Source: Spirodela intermedia | Lineage: Eukaryota > Streptophyta > Magnoliopsida > Alismatales > Araceae | Reading direction: 5' to 3' | Assembly: GCA_902729315.2 (NCBI GenBank) | Contig: LR746278.1 | Span: forward strand, 4,597,501 to 4,661,500 | DNA length: 64,000 bases | Shown: piece after piece, positions 33,806-45,797 of the stretch | Position numbering within the stretch: the first letter of the stretch is position 1 | Layout of the letters: each line of letters starts with the position of its first letter | Position numbers and translations under genes: made by a program | Notes under the pieces: generated by a model | The model's database searches: none | Told to the model about the DNA's origin: nothing | Seen by the model: only the letters and a program-made list of their open reading frames with translations

Positions 33806-35710
33806 GACGTGACTCAGTCGTTGTATGTTAAATCACGCAAATATAAAATTTATAAAACTAGAAAATACGAATTTTCAGATATTTAGAAGTATTTCTAAAT
33901 AAATATATCAATTATAATTCAATAAAAATTTCAAAAATAGCGGTAATTTTCCAGGTCGATCACAGGGATGTAATATAATATCTGGTAATTATTCAGAATT
34001 TTTCTCAATGAGTACGATTTTCTTACGAATTTTATACTAGGAAATAAAAAGGAAATATATTTAAAATTCACAAAAAAAAGGAAATAAGGGTGCGGACGTC
34101 AGGATGACGTCAGCGCCCGGCGAACGCGAATCAGGCGGAAACAGAGTTCCGCCCGGCGATTCTTACGTAGGCGATTACAGACGACTCAATTAATCAAATT
34201 AAGATCTGTAAAAGCCGGAAGAATCGTAATTGAACGAAGTATAGTTTGGTAAATAAAAATCAACAAAGTATCACTAAATGAAGCGTAAATTAAATTGAAA
34301 GCAGGAAAACAGAGTTCCGGCGTCGCGACGGCGACGCGTCGGCGATGCACCGGAATCCTGAGCGTTCGGGAGGGTCGTCGTGCAGTGTCCACGGCCTCGA
34401 AGGCTCTCCTTGGACAAAGCCGACGTGGGCAATCTCTAGATAAAGCAGGAAAACAGAGTTCCGGCGTCGCGACGGCGACGCGTCGGCGATGCACCGGAAT
34501 CCTGAGCGTTCGGGAGGGTTGTCGTGCAGTGTCCACGGCCTCGAAGGCTCTCCTTGGACAAAGACGACGTGGGCAATCTCTAGATAAAGCAGGAAAACAG
34601 AGTTCCGGCGTCGCGACGGCGACGCGTCGGCGATGCACCGGAATCCTGAGCGTTCAGGAGGGTCGTCGTGCAGTGTCCACGGCCTCGAAGGCTCTCCTTG
34701 GACAAAGACGACGTGGGCAATCTCTAGATCTTCTCGCGAAGTCTAGAGACCAATGAAGTGGGTCGTCGAATCGTCTCCGGCGGCTGTCACCCGGCGGAGC
34801 GGAAAAACGGCGACTTTGCGGCTCTCCGGCGGCTGTCACCCGACGGAGAGGAGCTGGATGGAGGTGGGGCGCGTGTCAAGGAGCTTCATCCTCAGGTCCG
34901 CGCAGCAAGAGGAGGCTCTTCATCGCATCTGGTACGCTCTCAGGAGGTGGCGACTGGTCTCCCGGCGGATCGTCCTCTTCCCGACGACGGCTTGTTCGTC
35001 GGTCAATCGGAGATGATTTACTCGATGGATTGCGATCCTTTTATCGCGAATCGTTCAGAAATTTTAGTAGCAATGCTCCGCGAATCGCGTTGACGAGATT
35101 TTCGCCGATGATCCAGCGATTCCGGTTGCTTAATCCTTCACCGGCGATCTGCAGGAAAGTCGCGATAATCAGTTAAAAATATATGAATTTTGACACTGGG
35201 AGGATTCGAACCCGCGGCGGTCGCCCGCCCGTTACAAGCTGGATTTAGTCCCACATCGGTTGTGGGCGGATTATTCGGGCGAATATAGAGTAAAGTTAGC
35301 TTTCTAGGCAAAGTCCTCTCGCGTGTACGACCACTCCTTGCCCCACAGCCGGCTGACCACCGGTGACGTGGAAGGGGAGTGGCGCACACGTGCCCCTACC
35401 GATCCAACCAAGCCACTCGAGCCCCTGCTCGCGGCTACTCCCCGACTGCGCTTCCGACCCGCTTGCGGGCCCGGCTGGCCGGCGGATCCCCCCATTTTGC
35501 AATATTTTTATTTTTATTTCTTGTTCTTCATTTATCTCACAACTAAGACTGTAAAAATCGTATAAAATCACATAATTACCCAAAAATTCACGTTAATCAA
35601 CTGAAAACCACTTTTCATGCTTTAACACAAATATAAGTCTATTTATCATGAGTTAAGGCTAAAACTATATTATTTACTGATTATTAACTCATGATAATGA
35701 AGACTTATCA
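33806..35710 (-). mobile_element. LTR2, shared middle LTR
   Basis: 1905 bp, same termini as LTR1. It acts as 5' LTR of element 1 (primer site on its left) and 3' LTR of element 2 (polypurine tract on its right). It holds exactly three 144-bp units (34298-34729). Confidence 0.95.
34298..34729. repeat. 144-bp unit x3 inside LTR2
   Basis: Units start at 34298, 34442 and 34586, each opening 'aaagcaggaaaacagagttc' and closing 'caatctctagat'. The length is a multiple of three, so long frames stay open through the array on both strands. I treat those frames as a by-product of GC-rich, stop-poor sequence. Confidence 0.95.
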
Positions 35711-35749
35711 CACCCCCCAACTTAAATCATTGCTAGTCCCTTAGCAATG
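35711..35749 (-). other. Polypurine tract and hairpin, element 2
   Basis: Polypurine tract 35711-35722 abuts LTR2. The perfect 8-bp-stem hairpin 35728-35749 is identical to element 1. Confidence 0.88.
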
Positions 35750-37310
35750 GAATTACGAAAATAAAAATTTACAAATCTCAAACATCACATTTCAATACAG
35801 AAAAGAAATACAATTAGAAATGATGCACCTTTAAACACTTTGGATTCTTATATTAAGTATTTAAGAATGATGTCAAGCACTTAAATGTTTAAACACTCCT
35901 TGGAATAACAATCTAGACTTCACTTCTTCTATTCACATCTTTATCACTTCTTCACTCATAGATGTATTTACAAGATGTTCCAATTATCAATACTCATCCA
36001 AGAATAATATTGATCTTACATTTCCCTTTTTCTATGACTTGATTTTTGAAGTTTGCACTATATTTCTTCCTTCTTTTTTTTTTTTTTATATATATATAGT
36101 GGATAAGTAGCTTTTCCTGTAGACAAATTTCGACAATAAGAATGATGTCTCACACCCTCCATGTGTACTCTTCATTTTCAGGGCTTTCACTTTATCCACT
36201 TATTTTTCAGCAAGTGTTTTTTTATGCACGATTTTCGACAATGAGAATGATGTCTCACACCCTCTATGTGTACTCTTCGTTTCTAGATTTTTCACATTAC
36301 TCTCTTTTTTTTTTTTTTTGAAATAAGTGATTTCTCCTCACAAGTCCTATAGATCAGGGTGCAAAAATCTCCATTAAACTCAAATGATCAATCAAATTTT
36401 CACATCAAGTAAATACTATCCATCAAGATCATGAAGTGAAAATCTGTAAAATCAAATCCATGTTATCTATCATGTATCCAAGGAGTATTCCAACATTTCA
36501 TGCTACTAGATCATTCTTTTGACTCAATAATAATCTTCCTAGTATCTTTTGGTATCAATCAATCTAATTGATTTAATTTTTCATGCATGCAATATGATGT
36601 AAGGAATTTGTAAATTAGATAGTTCTGACAATTCCGTTTTCTGTTTTCAGTTCTATTTTTAGCAGGAATAAATTTGTCAAAAATAAATCAAAACTATCTT
36701 CTTTATAGCTGTAATTTCGAATTTCAGTAATATATATCTAGGGGATTGAAATGTGAGAAAAGGGTCTTCTAGAATTTCAAATTTCGGGCTGTTTTTTGTC
36801 TGCTGTTTTTGACAGTCTGTTGTTTCTGACAGAAAACCAGAAAATAGATGTTGCAATTTTTCCGAATTTTATTTTATTTTTATTTTTTTAGTTGCTGTTC
36901 TAAGTTGAATAAAATGCAAACACATATTCTTAATCGTCCTACAGCATAAATTAATAATGAATACTTCACCCCCCAACTTAAAAATGACATTGTCCTCAAT
37001 GACACAGAAAACTCGAAACAGAATATACAGAAAATATAATTTTCAAGTGAAGCATGCATATCTGCAAAGTTAAGCATTAAAAATATTTTCATAAATGATG
37101 AAGCTCAGAAAGACATCACCTCAACCTCGTTTTTAATTTTCCACTTCATCTTACACTCCTCCTCCTGCACTTTTTCGAAAGAAAAACAAACACAGAAACA
37201 AGTACTGCGAAATTCTAAGAAAAACAGAGATCAAACAGAATGAAATAAAAACCATGGGTTGCCTCCCATGCAGCGCTGAATTTAATGTCTCTAGCTGGAC
37301 AGCTCTTATA

Positions 37311-39815
37311 TCATATAAGCTGATCTATGGCCATCAAAATATATTTGTATCCCAAGGTAAGTTTTATGATATTCTTTTTCAGATTTAGCATAAATTCATA
37401 TACTTCATATATATACCTTGACATACTTTCAGCCAAAACAAAATGGAAATTAACAAAATTTTCCCAAAAATAATATTTCCATTTTGAAAAGAATCTTTCC
37501 TTATTTCTATCTTGTTTTGTTAGGCTCTCATTCATTAATAAATACTTTCTATTAATAAACCATAAAATGTGATCAGGCCGTATAATTTTCAGATTAGCTC
37601 TTGCCCAATCTAAAATTTTTTCATCTAAATTGGTATCTCTAATTCTTCCACTCACCCATTTCTTAATGTCTTCTTTTATCTGCATAATCTTTCCCTGCTC
37701 CATTTTATCTTCCATACATATTTGTTCAATTTGTGAGGAGTGAAATATTTCAAGCTTAGAAATAATTCTAATGGGCTGTGGGTTTTGAAGGATGGAAGGA
37801 TTGTCTTCTTTAATCTCAGATCTAATGAATTCAGTAAAATTCAAATTTTCTCCTCCAAAATTATTTCTATATTCACATCTATTATTTTCGCTTGTTCCCA
37901 TTAGTTGAATCAATTCTTTTTCTAGCTTTTCGTTTCTCAACTCATCAAATTCTTCATCTTCCCAAGAGCTATCTTTTAATTTTGGTATATGATATACATC
38001 ATCATCCTCACAATCAACATCCATGGCTGCAAAATTATGATTAGATTCATTAATTTCGTCTCCTACATCTCCCAAATCAGTTGATTTTTCCTCACTTGAA
38101 ATATATTTTTCTTCATTTCTGTCCTTACTCCCTTCTACTAAAATTTGGATGATTTTTCTATGATCAGTTGCTGTTTCTTCATCTAAGGGTTCTTTCTCCT
38201 CATCATCCTCACTATATTCATTCATCAATTGTGAGCAATAACTGATTTTATTCAAATTTTCTGCTACTACATTTTTGGCCTTAATATTCTTATTTACTTC
38301 TAATGGATCATCAATTTCTTCTAATAATTGGAAATAAGGTTCAGGTAAAATATTCTCACTCAATATATTCACTGCCCTAACATTTTCATTTCGTGGGTTT
38401 TTTTCTAAATTTATCCAGCTAGACTCTTCTTGCTGAAATCTTACTGTTGGACAGTTTTCTGAATTTTCTATGGGCTGACTAGGTAGCTGTCCCTCTTCTC
38501 TCTTATTCTCAAGAGCCTCTATAATTTGTTTCTGGTGCTGCATCATTTGTTGCATCATTTGATTCATAGTTTGTTGCATCATTTGGCTCATTTGCTGCAT
38601 CATTTCCATAGCATCAGGTTGGGTTTGAGAGGGCTGATTTTTCTGAAATCTATTTTCTTGTTTTGGACGAAATTCAGAGTTTGAATTGGGTCTAAGTGCT
38701 TCCAGATTTTGAATATTATTTGGGTTTCTCCACGAAAAATTATTCCCCCAATTAGGATTATAAGAATTAGAAAAATATTCCCAATTTTTACTAAAATCGT
38801 GAGGTACTTGCACTTGTTCTTGCCTAGGATGATATTGAAATTCGAAATGATCATTTTCACCATACGTAGGACATGTAATATTTGAATTAAATTGAGGGTT
38901 AAGAGGCTTTCTAATATTGTCAATAAGTAAATCAAGTTTTTCTAATCTTTGATTAATCTAATTAACCTCATTTCTAAGTTTAGAATCATCATCATGATAC
39001 AATTCATAAATTCCTCTCTTCTTATCCCTATCATATAATTCAAAAGAGGCTTGATCTCTAGAATTTTCACTTAAATTCTCATAAAGACTGTAAATCTCAT
39101 CAGGAGTTTTCTCCATAAAAGTTCCTCCGCATATAGAATCAATCATATTTCTATGTTGTTCTAATAATCCATCATAAAAAATTCTATTGAGCTGCCACTT
39201 GGGTATAGCATGATGAGGACACTTTCTAAGTAAATCTTTGAATATTTCCCATGTCTCATGTAAAGTTTCTCCTAGTCTTTGAGAAAAATTCCATATATGT
39301 TTTCTCATATTTTGAGTTTTTCCTAAGGGATAAAATTTTCGAAGAAAGGCCTGTTCTATGTCTTTCTAGTTAATTAATTCTCTATCTAATGTGGATAGCC
39401 AATGGCTAGCTTTGTCCCTAAGTGTATGAGGAAATAATTTCATCTTAATAATTACCGGTGTAACTTGAGGGAGATTAAGTAAATCATAGACCATATGAAA
39501 TTTATTTAAGTACTGATGAGGTTCTTTTAAAGGCAATCCATGAAAATTAAGGAGCATTTGAAAAATCCCTAGATTTATTTCGAATTTAAAATTGGGTGCT
39601 AATGGGACTCTAATATTGGATGCTCTTTGAAATGAATCAGGGATATAATGATTTTTCATGGCCATAGGATTGTTCTCAGTTTGACCTGTACTTCCTTCAG
39701 GATCCATCAAAATTAATTTTTCTTTCGGATTTTTATTTTTGAATGAAATAATGAAAGGATTTTCTAGCCTTGGATGCAAGGATCTTCTACCATGCATAAA
39801 AATCAATAAATTCAA
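37311..39815 (-). pseudogene. gag: Broken gag of element 2
   Basis: Same protein as in element 1 but interrupted. A Trp codon became a stop near 39367, a Gln codon became a stop near 38957, and a short deletion plus frameshift lies at about 38815-38860, just after the zinc-knuckle position. The remaining frames are 39815-39366, 39308-38958 and 38813-37311. At the knuckle this copy reads CPTYGENDHFEFQY: it keeps the His but loses the last Cys, so neither copy has a complete CCHC box. Element 2 therefore cannot supply its own gag. Confidence 0.9.
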
Positions 39816-39990
39816 GGGAAAAAGTTAGTAACTGTTACCCTCCTTCAGGATGCTCCAGTCCTTGCCGTGCTTCTTTTCGTTCCCTTTTTCTAATAAAAAT
39901 CGGCAAAAAGAAAATAAAACAAGAGTAAAGTTTTTTTTTTTGTGTACTCTAAGAGAAAAACAGAAAAATACTAAATATTATGCAATACAT

Positions 39991-40007
39991 CCCCGGCAAC
40001 GGCGCCA
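39991..40007 (-). other. tRNA-Asp primer-binding site, element 2
   Basis: Same 17-nt site as in element 1, 5 nt from LTR3. Confidence 0.92.
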
Positions 40008-40012
40008 AAATT

Positions 40013-41921
40013 TGACGTGACTCAGTCGTTGTATATTAAATCACGCAAATATAAAATTTATAAAACTAGAAAATACGAATTTTCGGATATTTAGAAGTAT
40101 TTCAAAATAAATATAGCAATTATAATTCAATACAAATCCCAAAAATAGTGGTAATTTTTCAGGTCGATCACAGGGATGTAATATAATATCTGGTAATTAT
40201 TCAGAATTTTTCTCAATGAGTACGATTTTCTTACGAATTTTATACTATGAAATAAAAAGGAAATATATTTAAAATTCACAAAAAAAGAGAGGAAATAAGG
40301 GTGCGGACGTCAGGATGACGTCAGCGCCCGGCGAACGCGAATCAGGCGGAAACAGAGTTCCGCCCGGCGATTCTTACGTAGGCGATTACAGACGACTCAA
40401 TTAATCAAATTAAGATCTGTAAGAGCCAGAAGAATCGTAATTGAACGAAGTATAGTTTGGTAAATAAAAATCAACAAAGTATTACTAAATGAAGCGTAAA
40501 TTAAATTGAAAGCAGGAAAACAGAGTTCCGGCGTCGCGACGGCGACGCGTCGGCAATGCACTGGAATCCTGAGCGTTTGGGAGGGTCGTCGTGCAGTGTC
40601 CACGGCCTCGAAGGCTCTCCTTGGACAAAGACGACGTGGGCAATCTCTAAATAAAGCAGGAAAACAAAGTTCCGGCGTCGCAACGGCGACGCGTCGACGA
40701 TGCACCGGAATCTTGAGCGTTCGGGAGGGTCGTCGTGTAGTGTCCACGGCCTCGAAGGCTCTCCTTGGACAAAGACGACGTGGGCAATCTCTAGATAAAC
40801 CAGGAAAACAGAGTTCCGGCGTCGCGATGGCGACGTGTCGGCGATGCACCGGAATCCTGAGCGTTTGGGAGGGTCGTCGTGCAGTGTCCACGGCCTCGAA
40901 GGTTCTCCTTGGACAAAGACGACGTGGGCAATCTCTAGATCTTCTCGTGAAGTCTAGAGACCAATGAAGTGGGTCGTCGAATCGTCTCCGGCGGCTGTCA
41001 CCCGGCGGAGCGGAAATACGGCGACTTTGCGGCTCTCCGGCGGCTGTCACCCGACGGAGAGGAGCTGGATGGAGGTGAGGCGCGTGTTAGGGAGCTTCAT
41101 CCTCAGGTCCGCGCAGCAAGAGGAGGCTCTTCATCGCATCTGGTACGCTCTCAGGAGGTGGTGACTGGTCTCCCGGCGGATCGTCCTCTTCCCGACGACG
41201 GCTTGTTCGTCGATCAATCGGAGATGATTTACTCGATGGATTGCGATCCTTTTATCGCGAATCGTTCAGAAATTTTAGTAGCAATGCTTCGCGAATCGCG
41301 TTGACGAGATTTTCGCCGATGATCCAGCGATTCCGGTTGCTTAATCCTTCACCGGCGATCTGCAGGAAAGTCGCGATAATCAGTTAAAAATATATGAATT
41401 TTGACTCTGGGAGGATTCGAACCCGCGGCGGTCGCCCGCCCCTTACAAGGTGGATTTAGTCCCACATCGGTTGTGGGCGGATTATTCGGGCGAATATACA
41501 ATAAAGTTAGCTTTCTAGGCAAAGTTCTCTCGCGTGTACGACCACTCCTTGCCCCACAGCCGGCTGACCACCGGTGACGTGGAAGGGGAGTGGCGCACAC
41601 GTGCCCCTTCCGATCCAACCAAGCCGCTCGAGCCCCTGCTCGCGGCTACTCCCCGACTGCGCTTCCGACCCGCTTGCGGGCCCGGCTGGCCGGCGGATCC
41701 CCCCATTTTGCAATATTTTTATTTTTATTTCTTGTTCTTCATTTATCTCAAAACTAAGACTGTAAAAATCGTATAAAATCACATAATTACCCAAAAATTC
41801 ACGTTAATCAACTGAAAACCACTTTTCATGCTTTAACACAAATATAAGTCTATTTATCATGAGTTAAGGCTAAAACTATATTATTTACTAATTATTAACT
41901 CATGATAATGAAGACTTATCA
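40013..41921 (-). mobile_element. LTR3 (5' LTR of element 2)
   Basis: 1909 bp, termini tgacgtgactcag and gaagacttatca. It holds three 144-bp units (40509-40940) with more base changes between units than in LTR2. It borders unrelated AT-rich DNA at 41922. Confidence 0.94.
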
Positions 41922-42538
41922 TATATCTTTATGAAAAAAAATCCTCAAACTCTTTTGAGGTGTCCTCACAACAACTGTTGATATATAAAAAATTAATATA
42001 TTTTTATATTTATTTTTCAAATTTTCTAAAGTATAATATATGTCAAACATTATAGTTATGGCTATTCTCTCAAACATCTTGATTCTTTCTTCTTATCAAA
42101 AAAATTTAATTTATGTATTATTATTAATTATAACTTCAATGATATCATGAAATGTACTTGTCAAGCCATCTCTTCATGAAAAGAACAATGAGAAACAATA
42201 ATAAAAGTATAGTGGTCCCTTCTTGAGGAGACTTTGAGAACAAATATTTTCATTATATAAACTACACGTGATGTTAACTTCTATGGGTAGCTAGTTACAC
42301 TATTGTTTAAACCATTAGTTAATTCCAAGTTCTTTATTCCATTACTTTGACTTAAAATAAAGGTTATTATCGCCTTTATTTTCCAAACATCATCTTTCTT
42401 TTTACTGAAAAACTTTAAGCGCATATGGAAGATTTCTTTATAACATCATTAAATAGTAAAATATAGTTGACTTGTTTCATCTTTAATGTGCAAACTAAGT
42501 AGTCATTGGACCTAAATAGAGAGCTGGGGTGTTGATAC

Positions 42539-42541
<3 letters not shown>
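41922..42541. other. AT-rich intergenic DNA
   Basis: No gene or repeat terminus recognised between the tandem retrotransposon and the GA microsatellite. Confidence 0.45.

Positions 42542-42580
<39 letters not shown>
42542..42580. repeat. (GA)n microsatellite
   Basis: About 19 uninterrupted GA units about 70 bp outside the inverted repeat at 42650. Confidence 0.95.
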
Positions 42581-42583
<3 letters not shown>

Positions 42584-42649
42584 GTTGAAAGAGCCGGTGA
42601 AGCATTACATCATAAACTTAGAGGTATGACATGGATGCCCTTTGGATCC

Positions 42650-43915
42650 ATCAGGCCCTCTAAGATCAGACCCCAGATTGAGGATTCGAAACCTTCAACG
42701 CCACAACCTGAAATTTTCTCATATTCTTAGCTGCACTGAGAGAAAACTGTGTCCCCCAGTGAGCATCCCGTCATTGGCTTCATCCAAACATAAAAGTAGT
42801 TTTGTCTTCGATGCTAGAAATGGGAAATCCACTCACCATTACCAACTTTTTCATATCCTTCTCGGAGCTTCCTTTTATTGGTCTCTACCTTCCCTTGGAC
42901 CACCATCTCATATGGGTAGTCGATCATCTGTAGGTAATATAATATATAGGTGATAGCATATGAGAGTGAGGGAAGGAAAAGAAAGGGATGGCCTTTGACA
43001 GAGAGGAGTTACTACAAGCTTGGCCACCTATCTTGCCCCCCCTCAAGCTTGCGCTTCTTGGTCTGCTGTGTGGGAGGGCTCATTTGATGTGGTTTTGCTT
43101 CCTACTTCCCCACAAAGGGAACTTTGGGGGAAACTTTCTCATGTTCTATGTTGAAAGGGAAATAACAAGATAGGACAATTTAGTAAAATAATCATTTTAT
43201 AAAAATCTCAAGCCGATCAAGATCATCCATTCTAGCATGAGAGTAATTATACTACGAAAAGTTGAAAGATATCCTGGGTAATGCACTTCTTCAATAGCTT
43301 CTTTGAGTTTATCTTCAATAGCTTTTATAGTATAACTACTCTCATGCTGGAAGGGATGATTTTGATCGGCTTTGGGAGATTTTATGAACCATTATTTCAC
43401 TAAACGTCCTCTTTCATTCTTTCTATTTCAACAAAGAGCAGGAAGAAGGGTCTCCACAAAGATTCTTCTATGGGCAAGGAGGAAGCCATAGTCAATAAGC
43501 ACACCATAGCAATCAAAGATGGGCAAGTCTCAAAAGGAATCGGTAGGTCACCTCACCCTCCATTAGCTCCGAAATTTATTTCCCTTCAAAGGCCATCCCC
43601 TTCCTCTCTTTCCCTCACTTCTCATATTCTCCCCACCTATATATTATACTATGCACGGGTGATCAACTACACTGACGAGATGTAAATCTAAGAGAAGATA
43701 GAGGCCTCCAAGTGGAAGCTTCATAATAGATATGAGAACGCCAGCAATTGAGTAAATTTCCAATTTATAGTGTAGAAGATGAACTTACTTCTATGTTTAG
43801 CTGCAGCTGCTCACTTGGGGACCTCGTTCTGCTCCTTGTGTAGCGAAGAAGATGAAGATGATTTGAGTTGTTGAAGGACGCACCCAAGCTGGGTACCAAC
43901 CTATTAAAGCTAGAT
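42650..43915. repeat. Large imperfect inverted repeat (fold-back locus)
   Basis: Two arms of about 580-600 bp around a centre near 43292. Matched block pairs (left / complement of right) include: 'cttcaac' at 42690 / 43885; 'gtccccnagtgagca' at 42750 / 43820; 'aaacata.aagtag' at 42785 / 43790; 'gagctt cc' near 42865 / 43720; 'aatatatagg' at 42940 / 43640; 'ggatggcctttga' at 42985 / 43590; 'aagccgatca' at 43210 / 43365; 'catgagagta.ttatacta' at 43235 / 43345. The loop holds a doubled 'cttcaatagctt'. Arm identity looks like roughly 70-80%. It could be a fold-back transposon or an inverted gene duplication of the kind that gives rise to young microRNA loci. Confidence 0.75.
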
Positions 43916-43974
43916 TTTTGTATTTTAATTAGGTTTCTTATTTTATTTTTGTGTGTTAACTTGCAGAATAAAAA

Positions 43975-44250
43975 AATCACTGCCATTGGCAAGCTAGCAC
44001 TTGGCAGTTGACTTGAAGGGGCATTGTGGTTGAGTGGGTAGACCCAAACCAAGGGAGCCATGAGCTGAGCTTGAGTGGCAAGGGACTCATTTTGCACACG
44101 TGTGCGTCACTCCCCTGCCATGTCTTAGTGGGCAACTAGTGGTGGAGCAAGGAGTATCGTACACACATGTGTACTAGGGTGGACCACCTTTTTTTACCTT
44201 CTCTCAAAATGGTCCTAGGCATTATTTTATTTTGAGAGAAGGTTGCTGAA
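43975..44250. repeat. Diverged LTR-like fragment, copy 2
   Basis: Pairs with 340-560. It contains a CACACGTGTG palindrome and 'cactcccctgccatgtc', as in the promoter part of the dominant LTR family. Confidence 0.45.
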
Positions 44251-44379
44251 AAACTGTAGCTTTGATTTATATTTAGCTCATTTGTCAAATTATTTTCAAT
44301 GTGGGACTAAAGTTTCTTGTGTGTTTTAGTGCAACTATCTAGAGTGTGGTGTCATGTAGTGGTGTTCAGTGAGCCATGT

Positions 44380-44655
44380 TATCAAATAAGTCCGATCCTA
44401 TAGTGGGCGAGCCACTACGATACTAGATGTGTAAAATAATTTATTGATGGTTTGCAAATCCAACATCACTCAGCACACATGGCCTTAAATGATGATCTGA
44501 CAACTAAGGAAGCGCCACGATACCAAGGACTTAAGTCGACAGCAATTCGTGGCTGGTTGATCCTACATCACTCAATGTGCCACGTGACCAAGCAAATCTG
44601 ATCCAGCAGGTTGTAAAGCGCCACAATACTAGGAACTTGAGTTCTCACATGTATT
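44380..44655. repeat. Short decayed tandem repeat, about 110-bp units
   Basis: 'gcgccacgataccaaggactt' at about 44510 and 'gcgccacaatactaggaactt' at about 44618, each preceded by 'catcactca' and 'gatc(t/c)ga' blocks. A more decayed third unit carries 'gagccactacgatactag' at about 44405. Confidence 0.6.
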
Positions 44656-44789
44656 TACCATTAGACATATAAACACAATAATCAATTGTTTTTAGATAAA
44701 ATAGATATTATTGATTATTTATAAAATCTCAACAATAGTCACAAATATGACAATTCATTTTCTCCCTCATTTCACGTGATCAAGTTTAC

Positions 44790-45240
44790 AGTAAATTATT
44801 TCTACTTTGTATATGTTTTGATAGAAATGAGTATAACTTAGTAAAAACTTGATGAATGTTCTTTGTTCTTCTTCCAAATCCTTTGAAACTTATCTAAGAT
44901 CAAGCTAAGATCATTTCTAACTTATTTTCCATTGATTTTCACAATCAAATCTTGATACATTCATGTTCTTGATGTTCCACACAAAGTGAATATCTTTCTA
45001 TTTTTGAATGTAAAATGAGTGAGATTGACGGCTGATTAATGAGCATTGAATTGTTAAAACAAGGTGGAGACATTTATGGCTGACCTCATGTCATATCTGT
45101 AAATTCTCGAGCACACATTCATTCGAGAATCATGGTCATTGTGAAAACAATTCGATCATGTTTATCTCTTTCTTAATTATTGTCTTATTTCTTTCTCTCC
45201 TTCTCTCATGAGACATATTCTTCTCTCTCCATCTCTCGTG

Positions 45241-45276
<36 letters not shown>

Positions 45277-45735
45277 CACTCTCCTTCTCTTTTGCAATTG
45301 ATCTCCTTCTCCCTCTCTCTCGTGAGATGTTTCTCTCTCTTCATTTCACGTGAGATTTCTCTCCTTGCATCTCTTTCTCGCTTTCTCTCGATCAATCTCC
45401 CTCTCTCTCGTGAGGTGTTTCTCTCTCTGTCTCACATGAGATTTCTCTCCCTTTCTCTCTCTTTTGTGATATCTCTCTCTTCTCTCCTTCCTTTCCTTAT
45501 TTTCCTTCTTTTATCCTTCTCACCTCATCCTTTTATTTTTTATTTTTGTTAAATAGTGATAAAATATTTAAATCATTTTATATATAACTAAATTAGTTTT
45601 CACGATAAAGTAATCAATCTTTGTGTTTGATCTGAGACTTACATCTATACTAATATTTTATTAAGTCTTAGTTATAAATTTTATTGGATAATAGATATTT
45701 AAACACAATGACAAGTGCACTTTTTTTTCTACTAA
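44790..45735 (-). mobile_element. Copia-like LTR fragment R4, copy a
   Basis: Shares 'ttctgatagaaatga', 'tctaagatcaagctaagat', 'gttaaatagtgataaaata' and 'cttacatctatantaatat' with 61580-61870 (direct). In inverted orientation it matches 62205-62400, which follows a copia-type polypurine tract. The sense of this copy is therefore minus. Compared with 61680 it has extra CT-rich DNA in the middle (45190-45500). Confidence 0.65.
45205..45500. repeat. CT-rich degenerate tandem repeat
   Basis: A pure (CT)n core at about 45245-45273 sits in a longer array built of 'tctcrtgaga' palindromes alternating with 'tttctctctc' (palindromes at about 45206, 45236, 45330, 45347, 45408 and 45432). Confidence 0.8.
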
Positions 45736-45797
45736 TGATGAGGTTACCTCTAGTTGACTACTAGGATCGAGCCTCATTTTTTTTCTAGCTTGACATT

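Larger units (their letters stand above)
27708..41921 (-). mobile_element. Tandem gag-only LTR retrotransposon: LTR-body-LTR-body-LTR
   Basis: Element 1 is 27708-35710 and element 2 is 33806-41921; they share the middle LTR. Each body has, in sense order, a tRNA-Asp primer-binding site 5 nt from the LTR, a gag frame, an AT-rich 3' region and a polypurine tract touching the next LTR. Neither body has protease, reverse transcriptase, RNase H or integrase. This is the layout of non-autonomous TR-GAG elements. The outer flanks (aaatt on the left, tatat on the right) are not a target duplication, as expected for a tandem made by unequal recombination. Element 2 has a broken gag. Confidence 0.92.
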
